Source of the DNA: Alteromonadaceae bacterium BrNp21-10
Lineage (GTDB): Bacteria > Pseudomonadota > Gammaproteobacteria > Enterobacterales > Alteromonadaceae
Direction: 5' to 3'
Assembly (NCBI GenBank): GCA_030418115.1
Contig: JAUHQD010000003.1
Location: 186,001-250,000, forward strand
Length of the DNA stretch: 64,000 nucleotides
The notes beneath the pieces are model-generated. The model was not told where the DNA came from. It saw nothing but the letters and a program-made list of their open reading frames with translations, and did not search any database. The position numbers and the translations under genes are program-made. Below are positions 39,855-50,027 of this stretch, in pieces (positions within the stretch are counted from its first letter, which is position 1; each line of letters opens with the position of its first letter).

Positions 39855-42800
39855 TTACTGCACTTGCACACGTAGTTCGGCAGTAGACCGACTGATGTGA
39901 CCAAGTAAATTTTTAACATCACTGGTTTTTGGTTTAACCAGTCTAAACTTCGGTAAGAACTCGGCAAAGTTGCTCAAAATATTGTGTGCATGATTACTGC
40001 CTGTTTCTTCATAATGCTGATTAATCAGACCACGTAAGTGCTCGGTTAAAATCGCTTTATCTTCAATAGACATTAACTCAACTAAATCGCCATTAACGCG
40101 CTGTTCGATGTCGTTCTGCTCATCTAGGATGTAGGCAAAACCACCGGTCATGCCTGCAGCGAAGTTAACGCCAGTGCGACCGAGTATGGCAACAATACCA
40201 CCGGTCATGTATTCACAACCGTTGTCACCAATACCTTCAACTACCGCAATAGCACCAGAGTTACGCACAGCAAAACGCTCACCTGCGATCCCCGCAGCAA
40301 ACAATTTACCACCTGTAGCACCGTACAAACAGGTGTTACCGGCAATGACGCTCTCGTTGGTTTTGTAATCCACACCTTGTGGCGGATGAATAACTAGCTT
40401 ACCGCCAGCCATACCTTTACCAACATAATCGTTAGCATCACCGACCAGGGTCATTTCTAAACCACCGGCGTTCCAAACACCAAAGCTTTGTCCGGCAGTA
40501 CCGGTAAAGTTCAGTTGGATAGGGTGTTCATCCATGCCTTTATTGCCATGGTGCTGAGCAATCAAGCCAGAAATAATCGCGCCTACCGAGCGGTCGGTAT
40601 TGCGGATGGGGTAACTAAATACGCCACCACTTTTATTTTCTACGGCAGTATGTAAAGCAGTTAGTAATAACTGGTTTAAATCACCTTTATCCATTGGGGT
40701 GTTGGTTTCTTCGCTACAGAATAACTTGGTATGGTCGCCGGCTTCTGGCTTGGCCAGAATTGGGCTGAGATCCAATTTATTCTGCTTGGCAGTTACGCCT
40801 TGCAATACTTCCAGTAAATCGGTGCGACCAATTAGATCATCCAATTTACGTACACCTAAAGAAGCCATGATTTCACGGACTTCTTGGGCAACGAACTTGA
40901 AGTAGTTCATTACCATTTCGGGTAAACCAATAAAGTGGTTTTCCCGTAAGTTTTCATCTTGAGTTGCTACACCTGTTGCACAGTTGTTCAAGTGACAAAT
41001 ACGTAGGTATTTACAACCTAGGGCAACCATTGGTCCTGTACCAAAGCCAAAGCTTTCGGCACCAATAATGGCAGCTTTGATAATATCCAAACCGGTTTTT
41101 AAACCACCGTCGGTTTGTACTCGTACTTTATGACGTAAACCATTACTAACTAGTGCTTGTTGGGTTTCGGCTAAGCCTAATTCCCATGGGCTACCAGCAT
41201 ATTTAACTGAGGTTAATGGGCTAGCACCAGTACCACCATCGTAACCAGAGATAGTAATTAAATCGGCATAAGCTTTAGCGACACCACAAGCAATAGTCCC
41301 TACGCCCGGCTCAGAGACTAGTTTCACTGAAATCAGAGCAGTAGGGTTAACTTGTTTTAAGTCAAATATCAGCTGCGCCAAATCTTCAATAGAATAAATA
41401 TCGTGATGGGGCGGTGGTGAGATCAAGGTTACACCTGGCACCGAGTGACGTAACTCAGCGATGTACTTATTGACCTTATCGCCAGGTAGCTGACCACCTT
41501 CACCGGGCTTAGCGCCCTGTGCGACTTTAATTTGTAAAACCTTGGCATTCACCAAGTAATGAGGAGTAACACCAAAACGACCCGAGGCCACTTGTTTGAT
41601 GTTGGAGTTACGCTCATTACCAAAACGCTTAGGATCTTCACCACCTTCACCTGAGTTGGAGTTACCACCTAAACGGTTCATGGCAATGGCCAGTGCTTCA
41701 TGAGCTTCTGGGCTTAAGGCACCGATCGACATCGCTGCAGTATCAAAACGTGGATACAGATTTTCAGCAGACTCTACTTCGTCAATTGAAATCGCCTCAG
41801 AATCCGGATTAAGCTTCAATAAGTCACGGAAACAAGCAATAGGACGCTCGTTAACCAAGGCACTGAATTGTTGATAATCCGCATAGTTACCGCTAACAAC
41901 GGCTTTTTGTAAGGTAGTAACCACATCTGGGTTATAGGTGTGATACTCACCACCGTGTACATATTTAAGTAAACCACCATGGGAGATTGATTTACGTTTT
42001 AACCAGGCCACACGGTTAAGGTTAATTTGATCTTGTTCGAAATCAGCAAAATCTGCACCTTGAATACGACTAGGCACGCCGTTAAAACAGAGATCCATGA
42101 CCTTTTTATTAATACCAATGGCTTCAAATAATTTTGAACAGCGGTAACTGGCCACAGTCGAAATACCCATTTTCGACATAATTTTGTAGAGGCCTTTATT
42201 AATACCTTTACGGTAATTAACGATGGCTTCCATGGGAGTAACGTCTAGTTGACCGTTTTCACACATTTGCTCAATAATTTCATAAGCAAGGAACGGATAA
42301 ATTGCCGTAGCGCCTAAGCCTATTAACACAGCAAAATGATGAGGGTCACGTACCGAAGCGGTTTCCACTACGATATTGGCATCACAACGTAGGCCTTTAT
42401 CGACCAAGCGTTTTTGCACCGCACCCACCGCCATAGCTGCAGGAATAGGAATACGAGAGGCTTTAATGGCACGGTCAGTTAGGATAACAAAGGCAGCACG
42501 TTTGTGACTGACCAGATGCTCAACTTCGTCGCACACACGTTTGATGGCTTTTCTCAGGCCTTCTTCTGGCTTGTAGTTCAGTTCAACAAACTCGGCATAG
42601 TAATGCTGTGGATCGTACTGACGTAATTGTTTTAAGTCGGTGTACACCATAATCGGTGAGTCGAACAATACGCGATCCGCATAGCCTGAGGTTTCAGTGA
42701 AAACGGATTTTTCACGACCAATACAAGTGGCCAATGACATCACGTGGCTTTCACGTAACGGATCGATTGGCGGATTGGTTACTTGCGCAAACTGCTGACG

Positions 42801-44321
42801 GAAATAATCGTAAATAGTACGGTTATGACTCGATAACACCGCCATTGGGGTATCGTCACCCATTGAACCAGTGGCTTCTTGACCGTCTTTGGCCAGTACC
42901 TTGATAACCTGATCAATTTCTTCAAAGCTGTAATTAAACTGCTTGAAGTAAGTGTTCATCATATCGTCATCAAACAAACGCTTACCGATTTCTGGCGTTT
43001 CGCATTCTTGAATGGGTGCTAAGTGACGAATACTTTTAGCTAGCCATTCCTTATAGGGATGGCGATTTTTAAGATCATCATCAATTTCATTAGAACGCCA
43101 AATCTTACCGGTTTCAGTATCTACTGCTAGCATTTCACCAGGGCCAACACGGCCTTTTTCGATAACGTCGCTTTCAGCGTAATCCCAAATGCCAATTTCT
43201 GAAGCTAGGGTAATCAGCCCGTCTTTGGTGATCACATAACGTGCAGGACGTAAACCGTTACGGTCTAGGTTACAGGCAACGTGACGGCCATTAGTTAATA
43301 CGATACCCGCCGGACCATCCCATGGCTCCATGTGCATGGAGTTGAATTCATAGAAGGCTTTTAAGTCTTCATCCATGGTTTTGTTGTTTTGATACGCAGG
43401 CGGCACTAATAAGCGCATAGCACGGAATAAATCCATACCACCAGCGAGGAACAATTCCAGCATGTTATCTAACGAAGACGAATCCGAACCGACTTCGTTA
43501 ACGAAAGGTGCGGCATCGGCCAAATCAGGTAATAGCGGCGTTTTAAATTTACCGGTACGGGCACGTGCCCAGTCGCGGTTACCACGGATCGTATTGATCT
43601 CACCATTATGCGCTAAGAAGCGGAATGGTTGAGCCAATGGCCAGCGTGGCAAAGTATTAGTAGAGAAGCGTTGGTGGAATACACAAATTGCCGATTTCAT
43701 ATTCTCATCGGCTAAATCTAAGTAGAATTTGGGTAGATCACCGGCCATTACTAGGCCTTTATATACCGTCACCAAACTAGACATGCTGGCAATGTAGAAT
43801 TCTTCGTCTTCGATTAAGCGCTTTTCAGTACGGCGGCGAGCCATAAATAAGCGACGCTCTAAGTCTTGTGAACGCCAACCCGGAGGGGCATTGACAAAAA
43901 CTTGCTCTATTTGCGGTACACAGCTCGCGGCTAAGTCACCTAAAATATCGTCATCGGTTGGCACAACACGCCAGCCCAGCACACTTAAGGTTTCGTTGGC
44001 TAATTCTTCATTTAAGATTTCACGGGCATGAGCAGCTTTAGCGTTATCTTGATTTAAGAAAATAACACCCACGGCGTAGTTCTTGGCCAGATTCCAACCA
44101 TTTTCTTTGGCTACATGTTGGAAGAATGCATCTGGCTTTTGTAATAACAAACCACAGCCATCACCGGTTTTTCCATCGGCCGCAATGCCACCACGATGTT
44201 GCATGCGATCCAAACCTTCAATCGCGGTTTGAACTAATTTATGGCTGGCTTCGCCTTGTGTATGTGCGATTAACCCAAAGCCGCAATTATCCCGCGAATC
44301 ATTGGGATGATATAAACTCAT
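39855..44321 (-). CDS. gltB: Glutamate synthase large subunit GltB
   Basis: A 1488-residue GltB (E. coli 1486). The catalytic Cys follows a short propeptide (SRDNCGFGLIAH, Cys13). The central FMN-barrel domain has the loop 'GYDGGTGASPLTSVKYAG'. The [3Fe-4S] ligands are in CKYLRICHLNNC. A C-terminal beta-helix is rich in Gly (ending near 'GFAYILDEQNDIEQR'). It makes glutamate from 2-oxoglutarate and glutamine. A strong AAGGAG precedes the ATG. The 450-base upstream gap probably carries the operon promoter. Confidence 0.97.
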   Translation of the reverse strand: MSLYHPNDSRDNCGFGLIAHTQGEASHKLVQTAIEGLDRMQHRGGIAADGKTGDGCGLLLQKPDAFFQHVAKENGWNLAKNYAVGVIFLNQDNAKAAHAREILNEELANETLSVLGWRVVPTDDDILGDLAASCVPQIEQVFVNAPPGWRSQDLERRLFMARRRTEKRLIEDEEFYIASMSSLVTVYKGLVMAGDLPKFYLDLADENMKSAICVFHQRFSTNTLPRWPLAQPFRFLAHNGEINTIRGNRDWARARTGKFKTPLLPDLADAAPFVNEVGSDSSSLDNMLELFLAGGMDLFRAMRLLVPPAYQNNKTMDEDLKAFYEFNSMHMEPWDGPAGIVLTNGRHVACNLDRNGLRPARYVITKDGLITLASEIGIWDYAESDVIEKGRVGPGEMLAVDTETGKIWRSNEIDDDLKNRHPYKEWLAKSIRHLAPIQECETPEIGKRLFDDDMMNTYFKQFNYSFEEIDQVIKVLAKDGQEATGSMGDDTPMAVLSSHNRTIYDYFRQQFAQVTNPPIDPLRESHVMSLATCIGREKSVFTETSGYADRVLFDSPIMVYTDLKQLRQYDPQHYYAEFVELNYKPEEGLRKAIKRVCDEVEHLVSHKRAAFVILTDRAIKASRIPIPAAMAVGAVQKRLVDKGLRCDANIVVETASVRDPHHFAVLIGLGATAIYPFLAYEIIEQMCENGQLDVTPMEAIVNYRKGINKGLYKIMSKMGISTVASYRCSKLFEAIGINKKVMDLCFNGVPSRIQGADFADFEQDQINLNRVAWLKRKSISHGGLLKYVHGGEYHTYNPDVVTTLQKAVVSGNYADYQQFSALVNERPIACFRDLLKLNPDSEAISIDEVESAENLYPRFDTAAMSIGALSPEAHEALAIAMNRLGGNSNSGEGGEDPKRFGNERNSNIKQVASGRFGVTPHYLVNAKVLQIKVAQGAKPGEGGQLPGDKVNKYIAELRHSVPGVTLISPPPHHDIYSIEDLAQLIFDLKQVNPTALISVKLVSEPGVGTIACGVAKAYADLITISGYDGGTGASPLTSVKYAGSPWELGLAETQQALVSNGLRHKVRVQTDGGLKTGLDIIKAAIIGAESFGFGTGPMVALGCKYLRICHLNNCATGVATQDENLRENHFIGLPEMVMNYFKFVAQEVREIMASLGVRKLDDLIGRTDLLEVLQGVTAKQNKLDLSPILAKPEAGDHTKLFCSEETNTPMDKGDLNQLLLTALHTAVENKSGGVFSYPIRNTDRSVGAIISGLIAQHHGNKGMDEHPIQLNFTGTAGQSFGVWNAGGLEMTLVGDANDYVGKGMAGGKLVIHPPQGVDYKTNESVIAGNTCLYGATGGKLFAAGIAGERFAVRNSGAIAVVEGIGDNGCEYMTGGIVAILGRTGVNFAAGMTGGFAYILDEQNDIEQRVNGDLVELMSIEDKAILTEHLRGLINQHYEETGSNHAHNILSNFAEFLPKFRLVKPKTSDVKNLLGHISRSTAELRVQVQ

Positions 44322-44770
44322 GATGATTAACTCCTTCAGCTAGTGGATGAGCTGGAATTAGTAATTATAACGTTAATTCTGGGCCTGTATTTGGCCATTG
44401 ATTACCTGATCGGGTTCCCGATGCTAACGATGTATTTTACCCTGTTTTTATTAGAATCGTTATGCATTTATTCTGAACGGGGGAGGAGAACATACAGATG
44501 TTGTAAGGCAAAATCAAATGTTCTGTTATTGGCGTTGTTATTAAACCCATAATTGTTTGTGAATTATGAATCTAAGCAATTGATTTAAAACTATAAAATT
44601 ATAATGTTAAGGCATTGTTAAATAACTGTAAACTCGCCTAATATTAGCTGTAATATATTTTAAATGCAGATGATTTAGATAAAAAATATTGCATATATAT
44701 ACGTTAATGATGCATATCTATTAATTATCGCCGAGCCGATTATTTTATTATAAGCGGCTCGGTTTAAGAA
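44322..44770. other. AT-rich intergenic region upstream of gltB
   Basis: AT-rich sequence between gltB and folE2. It must hold the gltB promoter (minus strand), but I do not assign one. A 69-codon plus-strand ORF at 44343-44552 is hydrophobic but has no good ribosome-binding site and is antisense to the gltB leader. A hairpin at 44731-44762 (CCGAGCCG / CGGCTCGG, loop about 16 bases) sits just past the folE2 stop. It lacks a T-run and is only a weak terminator candidate. Confidence 0.5.
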
Positions 44771-45694
44771 CTAAGGGCGGTAACCACCGGTAATACCTTT
44801 GGTGGTGATCGAAACTGCATCATGGGCGTGTAACGATTCCAAATGGTTTACCTTCAGCCAGAAGTCGCGATAATCCTGCTGTGGCAGTAACGCCGCTTGT
44901 AATTTACGCGCTGCGTCTTCACAAAACATCAGGTTTTGGCCATTCAAACGGGCAAACTCTTGCTCGTCTTCACGCTTCACAGCGGCTTGTACCGGTGTTT
45001 TTAATGCATCTTCGACTAAATCTACTAAGGCTTTGATCGGGAATTGACTAACATTGTCGGCCAGTTTTACCTTTACTTCAGCGATGCTACGCTGGCTGTG
45101 AGGCGTAGCCACAATGCCTTGAGTCGAGCCCAACCATTCATGCACCGCATCTATTGAAATAGATTGCTGATCAAAGTTGTTCATAAAGGCTTCTTGTACT
45201 AATTGGCGAGCTAAGGCCGCCGAACAAGGACAAGTGGAAGAATAAGGTGCGTCAATTTGCATTTCGATGCAAATTTCACCTTGTTGTAACTGACCATTGA
45301 TAACCACAGGATAGGCCTTCCAGCCTTGCTTGCCACTAACAAGTGAACTGCGGCGCATGTGATAATCAAATTCAACAATCACCTGAGCGCTGTCGCTTAA
45401 GCCTTCGTGGCTGCTGATAAAATCTTGCAACAGAGCTTTTAAAGTAGTGATGTCTAATTGATCCGCCGTGGAAAGATGATCTAGCAATAAATACAAACGT
45501 GACATATGAATGCCTTTCGCTTCGGGCTGGGTCAAGTTAACGTAGGCAGAAACGCGCGCGCTGACAGGACGCGCCTGAGCGTCGTCGCTAGATAACATTA
45601 AAGGCACCTCGATATTGCTCATACCGACGCGATCTAAAGTACCTTGGGTTTGGGCTGTGGACGAATGTGCCACATCTGGCATGTTGGTTAGCAT
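44771..45694 (-). CDS. folE2: GTP cyclohydrolase FolE2 (type IB)
   Basis: A 307-residue GTP cyclohydrolase IB. The characteristic block '[20 protein letters not shown]' carries the active-site Cys. 'TMRR'-like '[18 protein letters not shown]' and the C-terminal '[14 protein letters not shown]' also fit. It makes 7,8-dihydroneopterin triphosphate for folate synthesis and, unlike FolE, does not need zinc. ATG 45694 with GGAG six bases upstream is preferred to an in-frame GTG at 45742. Type IB enzymes are often induced by zinc limitation, but no convincing Zur site was seen upstream. Confidence 0.92.
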   Translation of the reverse strand: MLTNMPDVAHSSTAQTQGTLDRVGMSNIEVPLMLSSDDAQARPVSARVSAYVNLTQPEAKGIHMSRLYLLLDHLSTADQLDITTLKALLQDFISSHEGLSDSAQVIVEFDYHMRRSSLVSGKQGWKAYPVVINGQLQQGEICIEMQIDAPYSSTCPCSAALARQLVQEAFMNNFDQQSISIDAVHEWLGSTQGIVATPHSQRSIAEVKVKLADNVSQFPIKALVDLVEDALKTPVQAAVKREDEQEFARLNGQNLMFCEDAARKLQAALLPQQDYRDFWLKVNHLESLHAHDAVSITTKGITGGYRP

Positions 45695-46016
45695 TGTTAC
45701 TCCGAGCTGTGCAATTGATTGAAATAAAGTCGGGTAACCCACTTACGCTTCAATATTGTTCTATTAATGGAAATTGGCGTATTTTAGCATAGTTGTAAAA
45801 AACGCAATTAGAATATTATCAGATGGCTTATATGGGGTAGTTTTTAGGCATTTCAACAATTAGTCGCTAATCCACTGCTTAAACATCAGGATTCGTGAAT
45901 AATATCATGTAGAATCCGCTTGTCTAACGTATCGATTACACTACTTTTAGCGCCAAATATTGTATCTACGTTAGCGTTTTACTTCATCTGCTTAATCTTT
46001 GCTGGAGACATTTTGC
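45695..46016. other. Divergent folE2 / arcB intergenic region
   Basis: About 320 bases between the divergent starts of folE2 and arcB; it should contain both promoters. I see no clear palindrome, repeat or RNA gene. Confidence 0.5.
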
Positions 46017-48374
46017 ATGCAACCACCCCCAAATAATGATTCCTGGGCTATACGCTTCGCTCGATTTATTAATCATGTCGGTACGTTGCGTTCCAGCATT
46101 TTATTTGTGTTTGCGGCGTTGTCCTTCACTATTTTGGGCTCCTATGTATTGCGGATATATTTTAATGGCGAAGTAAATGCCATCGATTTTGTCACGGCGA
46201 TTATTCTTACCTTATTAAGTGCACCTTGGGTGCTGTTCTTTTTTAGTCATTTAGTTAAGCAATTGGAAAGCTCGCGTGAATCGTTGGAAGACGTGGTGGC
46301 GCAATTAGAGCACTTGCGTGAAGAAGACGTGTTATTGAATCGTGAATTGCAAAATAAAATTCATCAGCTCAATCATGAAATGACACAACGTGAAGAAGCC
46401 AAAATAGAATTAGAAGAGTTATATTCCGATCTAGAATTGGAAATTAAAGACCGTTACGAAAAAGAACAACAAGCACAGCGTATCTCGTCGTTGTTGCGCT
46501 CTATTATTGATTCGTCGCCAGACCTTATTTATTACCGCAACCAGCAAGGGCAGTTTGCTGGCTGTAATCGCATCGCCGAAGAAATGACCGGTAAAACCGA
46601 ATCCCAACTGGTTGGCCTAACCCCTCAAGAGGTGTATAGCGAAGACATTGCTGCACGAGTGGTGGCAAGTGATCACGAAGTTCTTGAAAGTGACGCTGGT
46701 ATTACTTATGAAATATGGTTGCCCTTCGCCGATGGTAGTCAGCATTATTATGAAATGCGCAAAGTGCCTTTTTATGGCAAGGACGGCGACCGTTTAGGCT
46801 TGCTGGCCTTCGGCCGTGACATGACTAAGCGTAAAGAGGCCGAAGATGCGTTAGAAAAAGTCAGCCGTGATAAAACCGCCTTTATTGCCACCATCAGCCA
46901 TGAGTTGCGTACCCCGCTGAATGGTATCGTCGGTTTAAGCCGCATGCTGCGTGATACCAAACTCGATACTGAACAATGTAGCTGGGTGAACACCATCTAT
47001 ACCAGTGCCATTACCTTAGGGAATATTTTCAACGATATTGTGGATTTGGATAAGCTTGGCCGTGATCGTTTAGAGCTTGCTCCCGAGAGCATTGAGCTCA
47101 AAGCCTTATTTGAGCAATTGCATAGTGTAGTGGAATTATTGGCCCACGATAAAGGTTTGGTGTTTGATGCCAGCTGTGGGGCGAATCTGCCCGATTATAT
47201 TGAGGCCGACGCCACGCGCTTACGCCAAATTCTGTGGAATATTCTATATAACGCCGTCAAATTTACTAAATCGGGCAAGGTGTGTTTCTCCTTGAATCAA
47301 GTGAAAAATGAAAGTGGCAACAAGGTCTTGCGCTTTATCGTTAGTGATAGCGGCATTGGCATTCCTAAAGATGAGCTGAATAAAATATTTGCCATGTATT
47401 ATCAGGTAAAAGACCAAAGTCACAGTTCCGCCCAAGGTACCGGCATTGGTTTGGCCATCAGTTTAAAAATGGCGAATTTAATGGGCGGTAGTATTGAAGT
47501 TGACAGTGAAGTCGGCAGTGGCAGTCAGTTTACTATCGACATCCCATTAACCATCGCCTCAGGGCCTAAAGTGGTCAGTGAGCTTAAAGTAACCGGCGCA
47601 CGTATTTTGCTGGTGGAAGATATTGAACTGAATGTCATGGTCGCCAGAGCCTTGTTGGAAAAAATGGGGGTTATCGTCTCCGTTGCCATGACTGGTAATG
47701 AAGCCTTAGACATGGCCAAGCGTGAGCAATTTGATTTAATCCTACTGGATATTCAATTGCCGGATATTTCCGGATTTGAAGTCGCCAGTAAGCTGCATGA
47801 ATTAGAATTGGTGGATCAAACGCCTATTGTGGCGTTGACAGCCAATGTAATTAAAACTCGCCAAGAATATTTGGATAATGGCATGGATGACGTTATCGCC
47901 AAACCCATTAAAATGAGCCAGATGATTGAAGTGTTAAACAGCTTTTTAGCCGCCGATGAAGTGAATGCACCATTGGAAATTGAAAGCAAAGTCATCGCCG
48001 AAGAAGAAAAGGACGATGGTGCACTAGATTACGACATGCTCAACATGCTTACCGAAAGTATCGGCGCACAAATGCTACTGACCAGCGTAGAGGTGTTTCA
48101 GAAAACCATTGATGAATATCTTAATGTGCTACAAACCAATTTAGCCGCTAAAGAGCAGGATTTGATCAGTAAGGAAGCTCATAAAATCAAAGGTGCAGCC
48201 AGTTCGGTGGGCTTATCCCATGTGCGTAAGTTTGCCTTGTTGATTGAACAAAAAGACCACCCCGCGTGGTGGGAAAATGTCTACGACTGGTTTGAAGAAC
48301 TAAAACAAGCCTGCGCAGCGGATCTACCAAAATTGGTAGATTGGCTGAAGAAGAAGGTAGAAGAAGAACAATAA
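46017..48374 (+). CDS. arcB: Hybrid aerobic respiration sensor kinase ArcB
   Basis: A 785-residue ArcB (E. coli 778). Two N-terminal TM segments flank a very short periplasmic loop. A long coiled coil (residues about 85-155) and a PAS domain (about 160-270) follow. The kinase H-box is TISHELRTPLNGIVG, the ATPase box GTGIGLAISLKMA, the receiver Asp is in LILLDIQLPDISG, and the C-terminal HPt His is in EAHKIKGAASSVG. It senses quinone redox state and phosphorylates ArcA (6473). ATG 46017 is chosen; a TTG at 45999 is in frame but GGAG lies correctly spaced before the ATG. Confidence 0.95.
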   Translation: MQPPPNNDSWAIRFARFINHVGTLRSSILFVFAALSFTILGSYVLRIYFNGEVNAIDFVTAIILTLLSAPWVLFFFSHLVKQLESSRESLEDVVAQLEHLREEDVLLNRELQNKIHQLNHEMTQREEAKIELEELYSDLELEIKDRYEKEQQAQRISSLLRSIIDSSPDLIYYRNQQGQFAGCNRIAEEMTGKTESQLVGLTPQEVYSEDIAARVVASDHEVLESDAGITYEIWLPFADGSQHYYEMRKVPFYGKDGDRLGLLAFGRDMTKRKEAEDALEKVSRDKTAFIATISHELRTPLNGIVGLSRMLRDTKLDTEQCSWVNTIYTSAITLGNIFNDIVDLDKLGRDRLELAPESIELKALFEQLHSVVELLAHDKGLVFDASCGANLPDYIEADATRLRQILWNILYNAVKFTKSGKVCFSLNQVKNESGNKVLRFIVSDSGIGIPKDELNKIFAMYYQVKDQSHSSAQGTGIGLAISLKMANLMGGSIEVDSEVGSGSQFTIDIPLTIASGPKVVSELKVTGARILLVEDIELNVMVARALLEKMGVIVSVAMTGNEALDMAKREQFDLILLDIQLPDISGFEVASKLHELELVDQTPIVALTANVIKTRQEYLDNGMDDVIAKPIKMSQMIEVLNSFLAADEVNAPLEIESKVIAEEEKDDGALDYDMLNMLTESIGAQMLLTSVEVFQKTIDEYLNVLQTNLAAKEQDLISKEAHKIKGAASSVGLSHVRKFALLIEQKDHPAWWENVYDWFEELKQACAADLPKLVDWLKKKVEEEQ

Positions 48375-48494
48375 TTAATGCGGCGGAGTCTGGGGTGTTT
48401 ATTGGCTGCGCCAACACTTAATTTGTCATTATCGCGCAGGCGGTAATCCAGTGCTTTATAGGCTAGGCCTACTGGTATCCCTACCCTTTTTCGT

Positions 48495-48534
48495 GCGACA
48501 TCCATGTCGCCCAAGCCCCTTTTCCATGAGGGGC
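48495..48534. repeat. Two adjacent hairpins with TCC loops
   Basis: GCGACAT-CC-ATGTCGC (48495-48510) is an exact palindrome around CC, part of TCC. GCCCCT...AGGGGC (48515-48534) encloses TTTCCATG. Both lie just outside the large palindromic element at 48564. Confidence 0.7.
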
Positions 48535-48563
48535 AAAAGGGGCGAAAAGCCCTTTCGCTCCGG

Positions 48564-48698
48564 CAACTTGCTTATTCCATTTTTAAATTATTCTGCTAAT
48601 GTTGAACCGGCGTGATTCTACTTCCTGTAGAAGGCACGCCCTGGTCGAACATCCTGTTCGCCCATTCGACGCAGAGTAATTTAAAAATGGGCAAGTTG
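48564..48698. repeat. Composite palindromic element, copy A
   Basis: A 135-base element. The outer arms CAACTTGC (48564-48571) and GCAAGTTG (48691-48698) are exact inverses. The inner arms at 48577-48596 and 48671-48690 match at 19 of 20 positions. Inside sit a hairpin at 48605-48640 (36 bases, stems GGCGTG..TTCTAC / GTAGAA..CACGCC) and one at 48646-48660 (CGAACA-TCC-TGTTCG). The 36-base hairpin recurs inverted at 49831-49866 with one mismatch. Confidence 0.8.
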
Positions 48699-48845
48699 AG
48701 TCGCTGATTGCCGACCTGAAAGTTATTTATTAAAGGCGGATTTGAGCGATAATCGGACCTTCCAATTGGTGGCGTAAAAAATCATAGACTCCCGCATACC
48801 AAAGCTGTCTAATGCTAACCAGTGCAATTTGATAAGGAAGACGTT

Positions 48846-49676
48846 TTGAGTAGTGTGTTTATTATTGGGAATGGATTTGATTTATCTTTGGGATTAAAAA
48901 CTGGTTATAACCATTTTATTGGCTCCAGCTTTTTTCAAGAAAAGCTAGGTAAAGGTTATCAACTTTTCGATCATTTGAGTTCAAAAATAATCCCACCTGC
49001 TAACTGGGTTGATATAGAAGCTGAATTAGTAACCTATTCCGTAGAAGTAGATAATAACTCTTCTTTTTTAAGCGAATATAAAATGCTCTGTGAAGCATTA
49101 AAGTCCTATATTAATACAATCGATCTTAATTCCATCGATGAAGGTTCAGAGGCATTTTTACTTTTTTCTAGGTTTAGAGATAGCGAGGACTTAATTGTTT
49201 TGAATTTTAATTATACTAACTCAGTTAACTTGATTATTAGTAAGCACCTTCCTCATGTATTTTCTTATGTCGAGACAAATGTTTTTCATATTCATGGAAG
49301 TGTTGAGATAGACAACATAATCTTTGGAGTAACTGATGGAGCGGGAATCAATAAACAACACTCTTTTTTATATAAATCTTCTAGCTCTATTTATGATGGT
49401 AAAGCCTGTGTTGAAGCATTGTCTTCCTTTGATAACTTGGTGATTTTTGGCCATTCTTTGGGGGAGTCGGATCACATGTATTTAGACTTTTTTAGTGACT
49501 TAATTTACCAGAATACATCTGAGAAGGAAATCAGCATTTATTTTCACGGGGAGGAAAGTAAATACAGCTTATATACGCAATTACAAGAGCTTACTAATAA
49601 TCAAGTCTATAAGTTAAAGAATAAAACCAAATTTAAAGAGTTCGATACTCTTCGCCAATATGCAGTAAATCAATAG
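48846..49676 (+). CDS. AbiH-like abortive-infection protein
   Basis: A 276-residue protein of the AbiH family (phage abortive infection). Signature blocks: 'VFIIGNGFDLSLGLKTGYNH' at the very N-terminus, 'LIVLNFNYTNSVN', 'FHIHGSVEIDNIIFG' and 'LVIFGHSLGESDHMYLDFF'. The start is taken as TTG 48846: AAGGAAG lies five bases upstream and the family motif begins at residue 6 from there. A GTG at 48822 is an alternative. GC content is clearly below the neighbours, a sign of horizontal transfer. It is a single gene, flanked on both sides by palindromic repeats. Mechanism is poorly known. Confidence 0.85.
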   Translation: MSSVFIIGNGFDLSLGLKTGYNHFIGSSFFQEKLGKGYQLFDHLSSKIIPPANWVDIEAELVTYSVEVDNNSSFLSEYKMLCEALKSYINTIDLNSIDEGSEAFLLFSRFRDSEDLIVLNFNYTNSVNLIISKHLPHVFSYVETNVFHIHGSVEIDNIIFGVTDGAGINKQHSFLYKSSSSIYDGKACVEALSSFDNLVIFGHSLGESDHMYLDFFSDLIYQNTSEKEISIYFHGEESKYSLYTQLQELTNNQVYKLKNKTKFKEFDTLRQYAVNQ

Positions 49677-49767
49677 CAAGAATATTAACTACATTGAAAT
49701 ATTATGCTAACGACGGCAATTGGCACAACAGAGACATTAATTGGCGAATCTACAGTTCGGGTATCTG

Positions 49768-49990
49768 CGACTCAACTTTCCCGAATTCATTTTTCATTCG
49801 TTAAATAGCCAAACAAGGAGGTTTGGCTAAGGCGTGCCTTCTACAGGATGTAGAATCACGCCGGTTTAACTTCAGAATGGAAAATTAATTCGGAGAAAGA
49901 CAAAAGTTTCTGGAAAGCTTTTGAATAGCGTTAGCTGGCTCGAAGAGTGAAGTACAAGGACGTGCTTCATAAAGTTGCCGGAGCGAACGA
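49768..49990. repeat. Composite palindromic element, copy B (inverted relative to A)
   Basis: It starts GCGACTCAACTT like the reverse complement of copy A and ends AAGTTGCCGGAGCGAA, shared with copy A's other end. Inside are a hairpin TAGCCAAAC..GTTTGGCTA (49806-49829, loop AAGGAG) and the 36-base conserved hairpin (49831-49866). A further imperfect hairpin is GAAGTAC..GTGCTTC (49949-49968, loop AAGGAC). It is longer than copy A because of unmatched sequence at about 49870-49945. Confidence 0.7.
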
Positions 49991-50027
49991 ATTCTACTCA
50001 GAACTTCCTGTCTTTCGCCCTGCGGGC

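Noticed and set aside
44343-44552. 69-codon hydrophobic ORF upstream of gltB
   Set aside because: No convincing ribosome-binding site; antisense to the gltB leader; AT-rich DNA easily gives hydrophobic frames.
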